Below, in pieces: positions 1-7,124 of a stretch of 12,049 nt of DNA; within the stretch, counting starts at the first letter, position 1; the number at the start of each line of letters is the position of its first letter. A model generated the notes under the pieces. The model did not search any database. It saw nothing but the letters and a program-made list of their open reading frames with translations, and was not told where the DNA came from. The stretch covers positions 1 to 12,049 of the forward strand of contig CABSMD010000059.1 of assembly GCA_902478725.1 (NCBI GenBank). The letters are read 5' to 3'. The translations under genes were made by a program, and so were the position numbers. This stretch comes from an uncultured Clostridia bacterium. GTDB lineage: Bacteria; Bacillota; Clostridia; HGM11514.

Positions 1-944
1 GCTACAGTGAAATTGCGGTCGGAAAGGCATTGAAGGAGTGGCAGGGCAGCAAGGTTTACCTTTCAACCAAAAATCCGGTCAGCAACGATTCTTATGATGA
101 TTTTATGAAAAGGCTGGAAGATTCCCTGAAAAAGCTGGATGTTGATTGTATTGATTTTTACCATCTGTGGGGAATCAACTGGAAACAATATTGTGAAGTG
201 ATAGACGTAGCAGGCGGACCGATCGACGCGATACACCGCGCAAAGGAAGAAGGGTTGATTCGCCATATTTCCTTTTCTTTTCACGATGAAAGTAAATATA
301 TGAAGAAATTAGTGGATACAGGGCATTTTGAATCTGTCCTGTGTCAGTATAACCTCTTAGACCGCGCTAACGAAGAGGCACTCTCTTATGCGCGGGAAAA
401 AGGCCTGGGAACAGTTGTAATGGGTCCGGTCGCAGGCGGGCGTTTGGGCGCGCCGTCAGAGGTGATCCAGAACCTGCTGGGACGTAAGTCAGCAAGTACC
501 GCTGAGATGGCGCTGCGGTTTGTTGTAGCAAATGAGGATGTCAGCATTGCGCTTTCCGGTATGGAAAACCTGGATATGCTTAAGGAAAATGTGGCGGTCG
601 CCTCGCTGGAGGGGACCTTAACAGATGAAGAACTGGCTCAGATCAAGCGTATGTTGGATGAGAACAAAAAATTAGCGGATTTGTATTGCACGGGATGTAA
701 CTACTGCCAGCCGTGTCCAAAGGGTGTGGGGATTGCAAAGATATTCCAGCTGATGAACCTGTACCGTGTATATGGTGTGAAGGAATATGCAAAAGGGCAG
801 TATCAGGCCATGCGGGAAAGAAAAAAGGAGAACGAGCACGATGCGTCTTATTGTATTTCCTGCGGCCAATGCGAAAAAAAATGCCCGCAAAAAATTGCGA
901 TTATGAAGCAGTTACAAGAATGTGACAAAATCTTAGGGAGCTAG
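1..944 (+). CDS. Aldo/keto reductase with C-terminal double [4Fe-4S] domain, 5' truncated by window edge
   Basis: The gene is cut by the left edge. The reading frame is open from base 3, and the codons before the TTG at 30 (reading YSEIAVGKAL) match the conserved S-E-x-x-x-G-K-A-L stretch of aldo/keto reductases, so the TTG is not the start. The TIM-barrel part shows the STK segment (bases 63-71) with the likely catalytic Lys, and a D-F-Y-H segment near 150-164 with the likely catalytic His. The Asp and Tyr of the tetrad should lie upstream, outside the window. The C-terminus has two cysteine clusters: CxxCxxCxxCP at bases 687-719 and CxxCxxCxxxCP at 852-887. This is the arrangement of ferredoxin-fused reductases common in anaerobes and would bind two [4Fe-4S] clusters. 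It is probably a cytosolic oxidoreductase that couples NAD(P)H or ferredoxin electrons to an unknown carbonyl substrate. The family call is firm; the substrate is unknown. Confidence 0.93.
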   Translation, partial: YSEIAVGKALKEWQGSKVYLSTKNPVSNDSYDDFMKRLEDSLKKLDVDCIDFYHLWGINWKQYCEVIDVAGGPIDAIHRAKEEGLIRHISFSFHDESKYMKKLVDTGHFESVLCQYNLLDRANEEALSYAREKGLGTVVMGPVAGGRLGAPSEVIQNLLGRKSASTAEMALRFVVANEDVSIALSGMENLDMLKENVAVASLEGTLTDEELAQIKRMLDENKKLADLYCTGCNYCQPCPKGVGIAKIFQLMNLYRVYGVKEYAKGQYQAMRERKKENEHDASYCISCGQCEKKCPQKIAIMKQLQECDKILGS

Positions 945-947
945 GAG
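943..947 (+). promoter_or_regulatory. Ribosome binding site of the WecG/TagA gene
   Basis: AGGAG overlaps the TAG stop of the preceding reductase gene (942-944) and sits 6 nt before the ATG at 954. It fixes the start and suggests the two genes are translated from one mRNA. Confidence 0.8.
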
Positions 948-953
948 TATTCT

Positions 954-1691
954 ATGGAAACCATTAAGATATTAGGCACCCAGGTGTCGAATGTAACGAT
1001 GCAGCAGGCGATGGATATCATTTGGCAATTCACGGAATCGGAAGGGAGCCATGTGATTTTTACCCCCAATTCCGAATTTATCTATTATGCCTATCATCAT
1101 CCGGAATTCAGAGAAAAGTTAAATTCTGCCGACCTGACCCTGCCGGACGGGATTGGTGTGGTGCACGCCGCCAAAATTTTAGGTACGCCGCTTCGGGAGC
1201 GTGTGCCGGGATACGATACCTGCCGCCGTATTCTTGCCGAGTCAGTGGAATGCGGCTGTACGGTCTTTATCCTGGGCGGGAAGCCTGGCGTAGCGGAACA
1301 GGCAAAAGAGAATGTGGAACGGGATTTTCCCGGCGTCCGGATTGCTGGTGTGCACGACGGCTATTTTCAGGATGACGCGCCGGTGATCAAGCAGATCAAC
1401 GCTGTAAAACCAGACTTTTTGTTTGTTTGCACAGGCTGCCCCAAGCAGGAAGAATGGATTTATAAAAATCGCGAACAGCTTGCTGTTAAAGTAATGATCG
1501 GCGCAGGCGGCACGGTAGACGTGCTGGCCGGAACGGTCAAGCGTGCGCCGGCTTTCTTTTGTAAATTCGGTTTGGAATGGTTTTATAGGCTGATTACGCA
1601 GCCGTGGAGGTTTGTGCGCATGCTGAACCTGCCGAAGTTTTTATTTACGGTTATCTGGAAAAAGCTGTGGGGAGGCGGAAAAGATGCTTAA
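954..1691 (+). CDS. WecG/TagA/CpsF family glycosyltransferase
   Basis: This 245-residue protein has the usual length of the WecG/TagA (GT26) family. In Gram-positives, members transfer N-acetylmannosamine from UDP-ManNAc to undecaprenyl-PP-GlcNAc, the committed step of wall teichoic acid linkage-unit synthesis, at the cytoplasmic membrane face. The sequence shows FTPNSEF at 36-42 and LPDGIGVV at 63-70, which put Thr at 37 and Asp at 65. These are the positions of the active-site Thr and Asp described for Thermoanaerobacter TagA. RVPGYD follows (nominally RVTGxD), then CTGCPKQEEW near 160 and a basic, aromatic C-terminal tail that fits membrane attachment. The last 8 nt overlap thyX. No teichoic-acid export or polymerase genes are visible, so the final polymer (teichoic acid or another surface polysaccharide) cannot be told. 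The family is certain; the exact acceptor is inferred. Confidence 0.93.
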   Translation: METIKILGTQVSNVTMQQAMDIIWQFTESEGSHVIFTPNSEFIYYAYHHPEFREKLNSADLTLPDGIGVVHAAKILGTPLRERVPGYDTCRRILAESVECGCTVFILGGKPGVAEQAKENVERDFPGVRIAGVHDGYFQDDAPVIKQINAVKPDFLFVCTGCPKQEEWIYKNREQLAVKVMIGAGGTVDVLAGTVKRAPAFFCKFGLEWFYRLITQPWRFVRMLNLPKFLFTVIWKKLWGGGKDA

Positions 1692-2451
1692 AGTAGAATT
1701 GCTCGAGTATACCCAAAATCCGGAGAGGGTGGTTGCGGCCGCCGCCAAGCTATGTTATTCCTCATCCGATATCGAGGGACTCTTAGATGGTCTGACACCG
1801 GAGAAAACACAGACCTTTATCGAACATTTGATGTCTTTGGGACACGAAAGCCCAATGGAACACGTGAGCTTTACCTTTGGGATCGAGGGGGTATCACGCG
1901 CTTTGTTGGCGCAGATTACCCGGCACCGGATCGCATCATACAGTGTAAAATCACAAAGATATGTCAACGAAACGGACTTTACCTACGTGATTCCGCCTGA
2001 GATTGAGAAATGCCCGGAGGCAAAGGAATTTTTTGAAAAAAGCATGTCCGAAAGCAAACACAATTATGAGGAATTAGCAAAGATATTGTATCAGAAGCAT
2101 TTTAATCGGATGGTTGCAGAAGGAATGCCACCAAAAAAGGCTGAAATACAGGCGGAGAAAGCAGCAATTGAGGATGCGCGTTTTGTGTTGCCAAACGCCT
2201 GTGAGACCAAGATGATTGTGACTATGAATGCACGTAGTTTGTATAATTTTTTCCGTTTGCGCTGCTGCAATCGTGCTCAGTGGGAAATACGGGAGCTGGC
2301 GACCCGTATGCTGTTTCTGGTGCGTGAGGTTGCGCCGGTTTTATTTTCTAAGGCCGGGCCGGGCTGTGTGTATGGCAATTGTACCGAAGGTATGATGTCC
2401 TGCGGCAAAATGGAGGAAATGCGCATAAAATTTATGATAGACGGAGAGTAA
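1684..2451 (+). CDS. thyX: FAD-dependent thymidylate synthase ThyX
   Basis: ThyX methylates dUMP to dTMP using 5,10-methylene-tetrahydrofolate as carbon donor and NADPH-reduced FAD as reductant, releasing tetrahydrofolate rather than dihydrofolate. The diagnostic RHRx7S motif is present at residues 80-90 (RHRIASYSVKS), followed by QRY. The C-terminal core has N-A-R-S-L at 182-186 and F-x-R-L-R at 190-193, which bind nucleotide and flavin. The 255-residue length is slightly above the roughly 220 of the Thermotoga enzyme. The extra length is partly a Cys-rich tail (C228, C233, C240) seen in clostridial relatives. The start is well supported by GGAGG at 1671-1675, 8 nt before the ATG. The gene begins inside the glycosyltransferase gene and is followed after 3 bp by dTMP kinase, the next enzyme in the pathway. 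Confidence 0.97.
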   Translation: MLKVELLEYTQNPERVVAAAAKLCYSSSDIEGLLDGLTPEKTQTFIEHLMSLGHESPMEHVSFTFGIEGVSRALLAQITRHRIASYSVKSQRYVNETDFTYVIPPEIEKCPEAKEFFEKSMSESKHNYEELAKILYQKHFNRMVAEGMPPKKAEIQAEKAAIEDARFVLPNACETKMIVTMNARSLYNFFRLRCCNRAQWEIRELATRMLFLVREVAPVLFSKAGPGCVYGNCTEGMMSCGKMEEMRIKFMIDGE

Positions 2452-2454
2452 CAG

Positions 2455-3138
2455 ATGGGGAATTTGATTGTCATTGAAGGCGTGGATTCCAGCGGCAAGG
2501 AAACGCAGTCGAACCTATTGCTTGAACGGTTGCTATCGCTGCCGGGAAAAGATCCGCAGCCAAACGTTGTGAAGGTAGAATTTCCGGATTATCAGAGCGA
2601 TTCATCCGTGTTGGCCCGTATGTATTTAAATGGCGAATTTGGCGATAGGCCGGACGATGTCAGCCCATATGCTGCTTCTGTATTCTTTGCCTGCGACCGT
2701 TATGCGTCCTATAAAACCAAGTGGCAGACGTATTATATGCAGGGAGGAGTTGTGCTGGCTGACCGGTACACCACCTCAAATATGATCCACCAGGCTTGCA
2801 AGATTGCGTCAGATCAAGAACGCCGGGACTACCTTTCCTGGCTGGAGGACTTTGAATACCGTCTGATGGGAATTCCAAAGCCTGATCTTGTGATTTTTTT
2901 GGATATGCCTGTCAAACATGCCATGCGTCTGATGAAGGAGCGTAACCGCACGGCGGATATCCATGAAATGGACGGTGGTTATCTTGCGCGCTCGTATGAT
3001 ATAGCCGTACGTGTTGCCGGGGATTATGGCTGGCACACGGTTTGCTGTGCGGACGGGGATTTGATCAAAACACCACAGCAAATAGCGGATGAGATTTTTT
3101 CTGTAGTAAAGGACTTTCTGGCGGGGAATAGTAAATGA
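2455..3138 (+). CDS. tmk: Thymidylate (dTMP) kinase
   Basis: This kinase phosphorylates dTMP to dTDP with ATP in the cytosol, using the product of the upstream thyX gene. The P-loop IEGVDSSGKETQ lies at residues 7-18. The DRY segment (103-105, in LADRYTTSNM) is the conserved dTMP kinase DR(Y/H) motif. F-F-A-C-D-R at 77-82 corresponds to the conserved FAADR motif of the nucleotide site, and RNRTADIHEMD at 163-173 is the LID region. The length of 227 is slightly above the usual 205-215. Oddly, the position that is normally Ser/Thr in Walker A (GK[ST]) is Glu16, followed by Thr17. GGAGAG at 2443-2448 with 6 nt spacing supports the ATG. The identity is secure from the motifs and the thyX neighbour. 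Confidence 0.95.
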   Translation: MGNLIVIEGVDSSGKETQSNLLLERLLSLPGKDPQPNVVKVEFPDYQSDSSVLARMYLNGEFGDRPDDVSPYAASVFFACDRYASYKTKWQTYYMQGGVVLADRYTTSNMIHQACKIASDQERRDYLSWLEDFEYRLMGIPKPDLVIFLDMPVKHAMRLMKERNRTADIHEMDGGYLARSYDIAVRVAGDYGWHTVCCADGDLIKTPQQIADEIFSVVKDFLAGNSK

Positions 3139-3171
3139 GAGCCGCAAGAAGGCAAAATATAAAGAATTGGG

Positions 3172-4056
3172 ATGAAAGTTTTGTTTAGGGACTTGCAGTT
3201 GGATGACAGAGAGTTGTTCAGAAGCTATTTTTTCAAAAAGCAGTATCCGCATTCACAGTACAATTTTACAAATTTGTACATGTGGAAGCATATGATGCAG
3301 ACCAAGTACGCCGTTATTGGAGATTTTTTGTGTATCACCGGCACGGCGCGCGACGGCAGGCCGATGGCAATGTATCCGGTTGGGACGGGGGATATCGCCG
3401 AGCCGGTGGAAGCGCTTCTTTCCCATTTCGGCTCCGGTCTGATGTTCGTCATTTTAAATGACGCTATGGTGGAAGAGCTGACTTCCATCCTGGATCGGCC
3501 TTATGAGGTATTGGATCGGCGTGACAGTTATGATTATGTTTACAAAAGCGAAACATTGATAACCCTTTCGGGTAAAAAGCTGCACGCAAAACGGAACCAT
3601 ATCAATAAATTCAAATCGCTGTATGCCTATGAATACCGTAGTATTACAGAAAAGCTCCTGCCGCAGTGTGCGGCACTGGAAAAGCTGTGGATCGAACGCA
3701 AGGAGGACTTGAGCGAACGGGAACGGCTGTTCGAATACGAAGCGACTATGCGTGTGATCGACCATTTTGAAGAACTGGGATGCCGGGGCGGTATCCTGTT
3801 TGTAGATGGCAATCCGGCTGCGTTTTCGATCGGTGAGATGATGACCGAAGACACGGCCCTGATCCATATTGAAAAAGCGAATACTGAGTATGAGGGAAGC
3901 TTTACCTTTATCAATCAGCAGGTATGTGAGCATGAGTTTTCACAAGCTGCTTTTATAAACCGTGAAGAAGATATGGGACTAGAGCCTTTGCGTAAGGCAA
4001 AGCTGTCCTATCGTCCGGAACGGCTGAATGTGGCGAAGCATGTTGTGATTCAGTAA
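3172..4056 (+). CDS. DUF2156 (phosphatidylglycerol lysyltransferase C-terminal-like) protein
   Basis: This soluble 294-residue protein resembles the DUF2156 family, which has two GNAT-like folds and includes the catalytic C-terminal domain of MprF (aminoacyl-tRNA:phosphatidylglycerol transferase). Visible landmarks are an N-terminal LxDRELFxxYF segment, NFTNLYMW at 31-38, KLHAKRNHINKF at 136-147 and a C-terminal NREEDMGLEPLRKAKLSYRP at 263-282, both typical of stand-alone clostridial members. There is no transmembrane flippase part as in MprF, and no signal peptide. The substrate is unknown; transfer of an amino-acyl or acyl group is an inference from the fold. An in-frame TAA at 3160 makes the ATG at 3172 the only usual start, but its ribosome binding site is weak. 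It lies 33 bp after tmk and 18 bp before a second GNAT gene. Confidence 0.85.
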   Translation: MKVLFRDLQLDDRELFRSYFFKKQYPHSQYNFTNLYMWKHMMQTKYAVIGDFLCITGTARDGRPMAMYPVGTGDIAEPVEALLSHFGSGLMFVILNDAMVEELTSILDRPYEVLDRRDSYDYVYKSETLITLSGKKLHAKRNHINKFKSLYAYEYRSITEKLLPQCAALEKLWIERKEDLSERERLFEYEATMRVIDHFEELGCRGGILFVDGNPAAFSIGEMMTEDTALIHIEKANTEYEGSFTFINQQVCEHEFSQAAFINREEDMGLEPLRKAKLSYRPERLNVAKHVVIQ

Positions 4057-4074
4057 ACAGATTGGAATGACGGT

Positions 4075-5055
4075 ATGAAGATAGAGTATTGTACCAACCG
4101 CTATGAGGCGGCGGATATATGGCAGACCTGTTTCCCGAGTGACAGTGTGCGTTTTATCCAATTTTATTTTCAAAGGGTATACCGCGATGAGGACAGCCTG
4201 TTGCTGCGTAATGACAGGGGGGACGCCTGCGCCTACCTGGGAATGCTGCCATTTACAATGAAGTTATATCATGAAACGGTAAAAAGCTCCTATCTTTCCG
4301 GTGTTTCCACATTGCCGGAACATCGGAATAAGGGCTATATGACCGCGCTCATGGAACGCGCATTGACTGAGATGTACCGCCGTGGAGATGTGGTGAGCAC
4401 CCTGATTCCCGCACGACCTGATCTTTACTTGCGCTTTGGGTATCGAGATTGCTTTTTTCACCACAAACAAACGGTGCGTGGAAACGGCCGACCGGATGGA
4501 GACATTTTAGAAAAAACGGACATTGCAAAGATGGACTCTATTTTTCGTAAACGATTTGGAGAACGTCCCATCTGTTTATTGCGCACAGACGAGAACTGGC
4601 GCAATATTATTGAAGAGCATCATTTGTTTGAAAACGGCAAGATTTTTATGGGAAATGACGCATATGCCTTTGTCGGTGTATACCAGGGAAAGGCAGTCGT
4701 AAAAGAACTCGGTTGTTTTGATGACGAAGCGTATCATACCATGTTAGAGCATATTTTGTCGGTGTATCATGAAGTGGATCTCATTGAGCCCTATGTGGAT
4801 CATCTATCGCGGACGCCGTTTGCGCAGGCCAGGATTATCAATGTTAAAGGCGCTTTGTCCGCCGCGACGCGCGGGAATGGACAAACATTTCGTGTAAGGG
4901 TGACCGATGCACTGATACCGGAAAACAACGGCGGCTTTTTGGCGCATGACGGGATTGTGGAGCCCTGCAATGATTCCTGTGAGGAATTGGATATTGCCGC
5001 TCTGACGGAACGTATCTTTTCGGATAATGGATATATGAACTTAATGCTGAATTAG
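4075..5055 (+). CDS. Eis-like GNAT family N-acetyltransferase
   Basis: The 326-residue protein has an N-terminal GNAT domain with the acetyl-CoA pyrophosphate-binding signature at residues 77-90 (GVSTLPEHRNKGYM, matching VxTxPxxRxxG). PARPDLYLRFGYRDC at 112-126 then resembles the 'Y-x-x-F-G-[FY]' end of the first GNAT fold in Eis-type enzymes. The length and the ending (a hydrophobic FSDNGYMNLMLN tail) fit Eis-like proteins, which consist of two GNAT-like folds plus an SCP2-like domain and can use the terminal carboxylate in catalysis. Eis relatives acetylate lysine or aminoglycoside amines, but the substrate here cannot be read from sequence. The ribosome binding site is weak (GGAATGA near 4064). 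The stop TAG overlaps the next gene's strong ribosome binding site. It may work with the adjacent DUF2156 protein, but this is not shown. Confidence 0.88.
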   Translation: MKIEYCTNRYEAADIWQTCFPSDSVRFIQFYFQRVYRDEDSLLLRNDRGDACAYLGMLPFTMKLYHETVKSSYLSGVSTLPEHRNKGYMTALMERALTEMYRRGDVVSTLIPARPDLYLRFGYRDCFFHHKQTVRGNGRPDGDILEKTDIAKMDSIFRKRFGERPICLLRTDENWRNIIEEHHLFENGKIFMGNDAYAFVGVYQGKAVVKELGCFDDEAYHTMLEHILSVYHEVDLIEPYVDHLSRTPFAQARIINVKGALSAATRGNGQTFRVRVTDALIPENNGGFLAHDGIVEPCNDSCEELDIAALTERIFSDNGYMNLMLN

Positions 5056-5060
5056 GAGGT
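5054..5060 (+). promoter_or_regulatory. Ribosome binding site that selects ATG 5068 for the DJ-1 gene
   Basis: AGGAGGT is a perfect anti-16S match ending 7 nt before the ATG at 5068. A TTG at 5062 in the same frame is only 1 nt away and too close to be used. The site overlaps the stop codon of the acetyltransferase gene. Confidence 0.85.
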
Positions 5061-5067
5061 ATTGACT

Positions 5068-5619
5068 ATGGTATACCTATTTTTGGCGGAAGGCTTTGAA
5101 GAGATAGAGGCACTTGCTGTTGTTGACCTTCTGCGCCGCGCAGGAATTGAGACAGCGACTGTTTCAGTAAGCGGGCAGGCTGTTGTGCGCGGTGCACATA
5201 AAATACCGGTCACGGCGGACAAGTTGTTAGGAGATGTGGATCTGCCCTCTGCCGAAATGCTGATCCTCCCGGGCGGAATGCCGGGAACATTGAATCTGGA
5301 AAACACCGGGAAACTGCGGGATTTCATTTTGGAGGCGGACAGGCGCGGGATTTTTTTAGCCGCGATCTGCGCGGCCCCTTCTATCTTAGGGCATATGGGT
5401 TTACTGAACGGAAAACAGGCCGTTTGTTATCCGGGCTATGAAACGGAGTTGACTGGCGCGGTGGTGTTGGATAAGTCAGCGGTGCGGGACGGCCGTATCA
5501 TTACCGGAAAGGCCGCAGGCTGTGTGTTTGAGTTTGCCTATGAGATTATCCAAGCGCTGGTCGATGAACAGACGGCCAAAACCATTCAAAAACAAATTTA
5601 TTACGCCGGAAGAGAATGA
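5068..5619 (+). CDS. DJ-1/PfpI family protein (YajL-like)
   Basis: The 183-residue protein begins MVYLFLAEGFEEIEAL, the typical DJ-1 start. Glu14 corresponds to the Glu that activates the nucleophile (E18 in human DJ-1). The nucleophilic Cys is C101 in LAAICAAPSILG, the nucleophile elbow. LILPGGMPG at 65-73 is the conserved loop. CYPGYE follows, where other members often have a His-Pro, so the third catalytic residue is not obvious. Family members are cytosolic and linked to oxidative or carbonyl stress; deglycase and chaperone roles are reported but debated. ATG 5068 was chosen over TTG 5062 because of the ribosome binding site spacing. The gene overlaps the next by an ATGA. Confidence 0.93.
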   Translation: MVYLFLAEGFEEIEALAVVDLLRRAGIETATVSVSGQAVVRGAHKIPVTADKLLGDVDLPSAEMLILPGGMPGTLNLENTGKLRDFILEADRRGIFLAAICAAPSILGHMGLLNGKQAVCYPGYETELTGAVVLDKSAVRDGRIITGKAAGCVFEFAYEIIQALVDEQTAKTIQKQIYYAGRE

Positions 5620-6176
5620 AAATGAAAGAAATCCAGAGGCAAAAATTAAAAACAATCAGAAGCGCTCTCACCCCCGAACAGGTGTCGGCTTTTTCTAAAA
5701 AAATTCAGGATAACATTCTGGCGGATAAAAATTATGCGAGCGCGAAAAACATTATGACCTATGTCAGTATGCGAAACGAGGTCGACACGAAGGCCTTGAT
5801 ACAAGCAATTTTGAATGATGGCAAAGCCTGTTTTGTTCCCGTTGTTTGTGCAGATACGCTCAAGATTGCGCAGATCGATTCGATGGAACAGCTTCTGCCC
5901 GCGCGTTTTGGCATTTTAGAACCACGCACGGATTCGTATGCCGCGCTTTCGGATATGGACCTGATCCTGGTACCAGGGCTTGGTTTTGACAGGGAAGGGT
6001 ACCGGGTCGGCTATGGCGGCGGTTATTATGACAGGCTGCTTTTTGACAGAACAGCCCGCAATTGTCTGGTGGGGCTATGCTACGAGATTTCACTGGTGGA
6101 AAAGGTCGAAAGGGAACCGCACGATGTGCGGGTAGATTATGTGGTGACGGACGAAAGGATTTTGACGCATGGATGA
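5616..6176 (+). CDS. 5-formyltetrahydrofolate cyclo-ligase
   Basis: This enzyme (also called MTHFS) uses ATP to convert 5-formyl-tetrahydrofolate to 5,10-methenyl-tetrahydrofolate in the cytosol. The family signature is complete: FGILEP at 98-103, VPGLGFDREGYR at 119-130 and GYGGGYYDR at 132-140, with EVDT at 55-58 and a PHDVRVDYVVTDE end at 168-180. The length of 186 is normal. The ATG at 5616 overlaps the DJ-1 stop as ATGA, which suggests translational coupling. An ATG at 5622 is also possible and has better spacing from GGAAGAG (5608-5614), so the first two residues are uncertain. It probably serves the same reduced-folate pool that thyX draws on upstream. Confidence 0.96.
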   Translation: MKMKEIQRQKLKTIRSALTPEQVSAFSKKIQDNILADKNYASAKNIMTYVSMRNEVDTKALIQAILNDGKACFVPVVCADTLKIAQIDSMEQLLPARFGILEPRTDSYAALSDMDLILVPGLGFDREGYRVGYGGGYYDRLLFDRTARNCLVGLCYEISLVEKVEREPHDVRVDYVVTDERILTHG

Positions 6177-7077
6177 TCGGCACGGTATAAATTCCGGAGG
6201 GGTCAACTGGCTGCTGTTTGTTTCCATCCTGCTGCAGCTTTTGTTGACATATTTTATTATAGCCTTCCATTCTTTTTTCAGTTTTGAAAAACCAAGCCAA
6301 TATATGGTTTTGCTGCTATCACAGGTGTGTACCATCTTTTTGCCGGTTGTAGTATATACCATGGCCAAAAATGTAGATGTCAAAGGCTTTTTTCGTATCC
6401 ACCGTCTGAGTGGAAAGAATGTTTTGCTGGTTCTTGGACTTTCCTTTTGCGGCCAGTTTATCGGACAGCTTCTAAACGCGGTGGTGCTGTTCATTTTAGT
6501 TAAATGCAATATCCCACTGCAGGAAAACCCCTTGCCGGTTCCGCAAAACGTGCGGGACTTTATGACTGCCGTATTGGTATTGGCGTTAATGCCGGCAGTG
6601 TTTGAAGAATTGCTGATGCGGGGAGTGGTGATTCGTGGTTATGAAAAGCGCGGTACCAAGACGGCCGCTGTTTTGAGCGCGTTTCTGTTTGGAATCATGC
6701 ACTTAGATGTGAAAAATCTGTTGGCTACCATATTTATGGGTTTACTGCTTGCTTATGTCGTAATCAAGACGGGATCGATTCTGGCAAGCATACTGATGCA
6801 TTTTACCAATAATCTGCTTGCGGTGGTTGGCTATATGCTTGCCGGTGTATCAGAGCAGGTCGCCTGGCTGTTTCTTATCTGCTATCTTGTGGCGCTTGCA
6901 GCGTTTGTGCCGCTTTTGATGCAGTTTAAGAAGGGGAATACCGCCCCCTCCTTTTTACCACAAAAGAAAAGCTTGGCATTTGATTTCGGCAGAACCTTGT
7001 TCAGCCTGCCTGTCATGTTGATTATGGCCGTGTTTGTTATTATGCAGCTTTTTGATTTTGGAATTTTGAATCAATAG
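6169..7077 (+). CDS. CPBP family intramembrane glutamic endopeptidase (CAAX/Abi type)
   Basis: This 302-residue polytopic membrane protein has hydrophobic segments near 14-33, 46-63, 84-112, 132-144, 166-178, 185-199, 204-226, 231-252 and 280-296. The CPBP protease signature is intact: EELLMR at 146-151 (EExxxR), FLFGIMH with His178, and HFTNN at 211-215. In family members the two Glu and two His residues sit inside the membrane and form the active site. Relatives include the type II CAAX protease Rce1 and bacterial proteins involved in bacteriocin immunity or surface protein handling, and the target here is unknown. The start overlaps the folate ligase gene by 8 nt. After the catalytic core there is a C-terminal stretch with a soluble loop (253-272) and one further membrane helix. 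Confidence 0.93.
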   Translation: MDDRHGINSGGVNWLLFVSILLQLLLTYFIIAFHSFFSFEKPSQYMVLLLSQVCTIFLPVVVYTMAKNVDVKGFFRIHRLSGKNVLLVLGLSFCGQFIGQLLNAVVLFILVKCNIPLQENPLPVPQNVRDFMTAVLVLALMPAVFEELLMRGVVIRGYEKRGTKTAAVLSAFLFGIMHLDVKNLLATIFMGLLLAYVVIKTGSILASILMHFTNNLLAVVGYMLAGVSEQVAWLFLICYLVALAAFVPLLMQFKKGNTAPSFLPQKKSLAFDFGRTLFSLPVMLIMAVFVIMQLFDFGILNQ

Positions 7078-7114
7078 CCGGAGGTTGAAAAATACGTTAA
7101 GACCCTGGCGGAAT

Positions 7115-7118
7115 GGAG
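7115..7118 (+). promoter_or_regulatory. Ribosome binding site that selects ATG 7125 for mltG
   Basis: GGAG lies 6 nt before the ATG at 7125. An in-frame ATG at 7113 overlaps this motif, and the only Shine-Dalgarno-like match in front of it (GGCGGA) is directly adjacent. 7125 is therefore the better start and gives the N-terminus MARKRKHKK. Confidence 0.65.
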
Positions 7119-7124
7119 ATTATT

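Noticed and set aside
3158..3163. TATAAA before the DUF2156 gene, as a possible -10 box
   Set aside because: No acceptable -35 sequence lies 16-18 nt upstream, and the gap after tmk is only 33 bp.
2809..3252. Open frame of 147 codons on the - strand across the tmk/DUF2156 junction
   Set aside because: It overlaps two well-supported genes, has no recognisable motif and no good ribosome binding site.
3454..3933. Open frame of 159 codons on the - strand inside the DUF2156 gene
   Set aside because: It is antisense to a clear coding gene and has no recognisable domain.
6604..6815. CPBP protease as an abortive-infection (Abi) defence gene
   Set aside because: The family is sometimes labelled Abi, but the gene is embedded in a housekeeping operon with no phage-defence, bacteriocin or mobile genes nearby.
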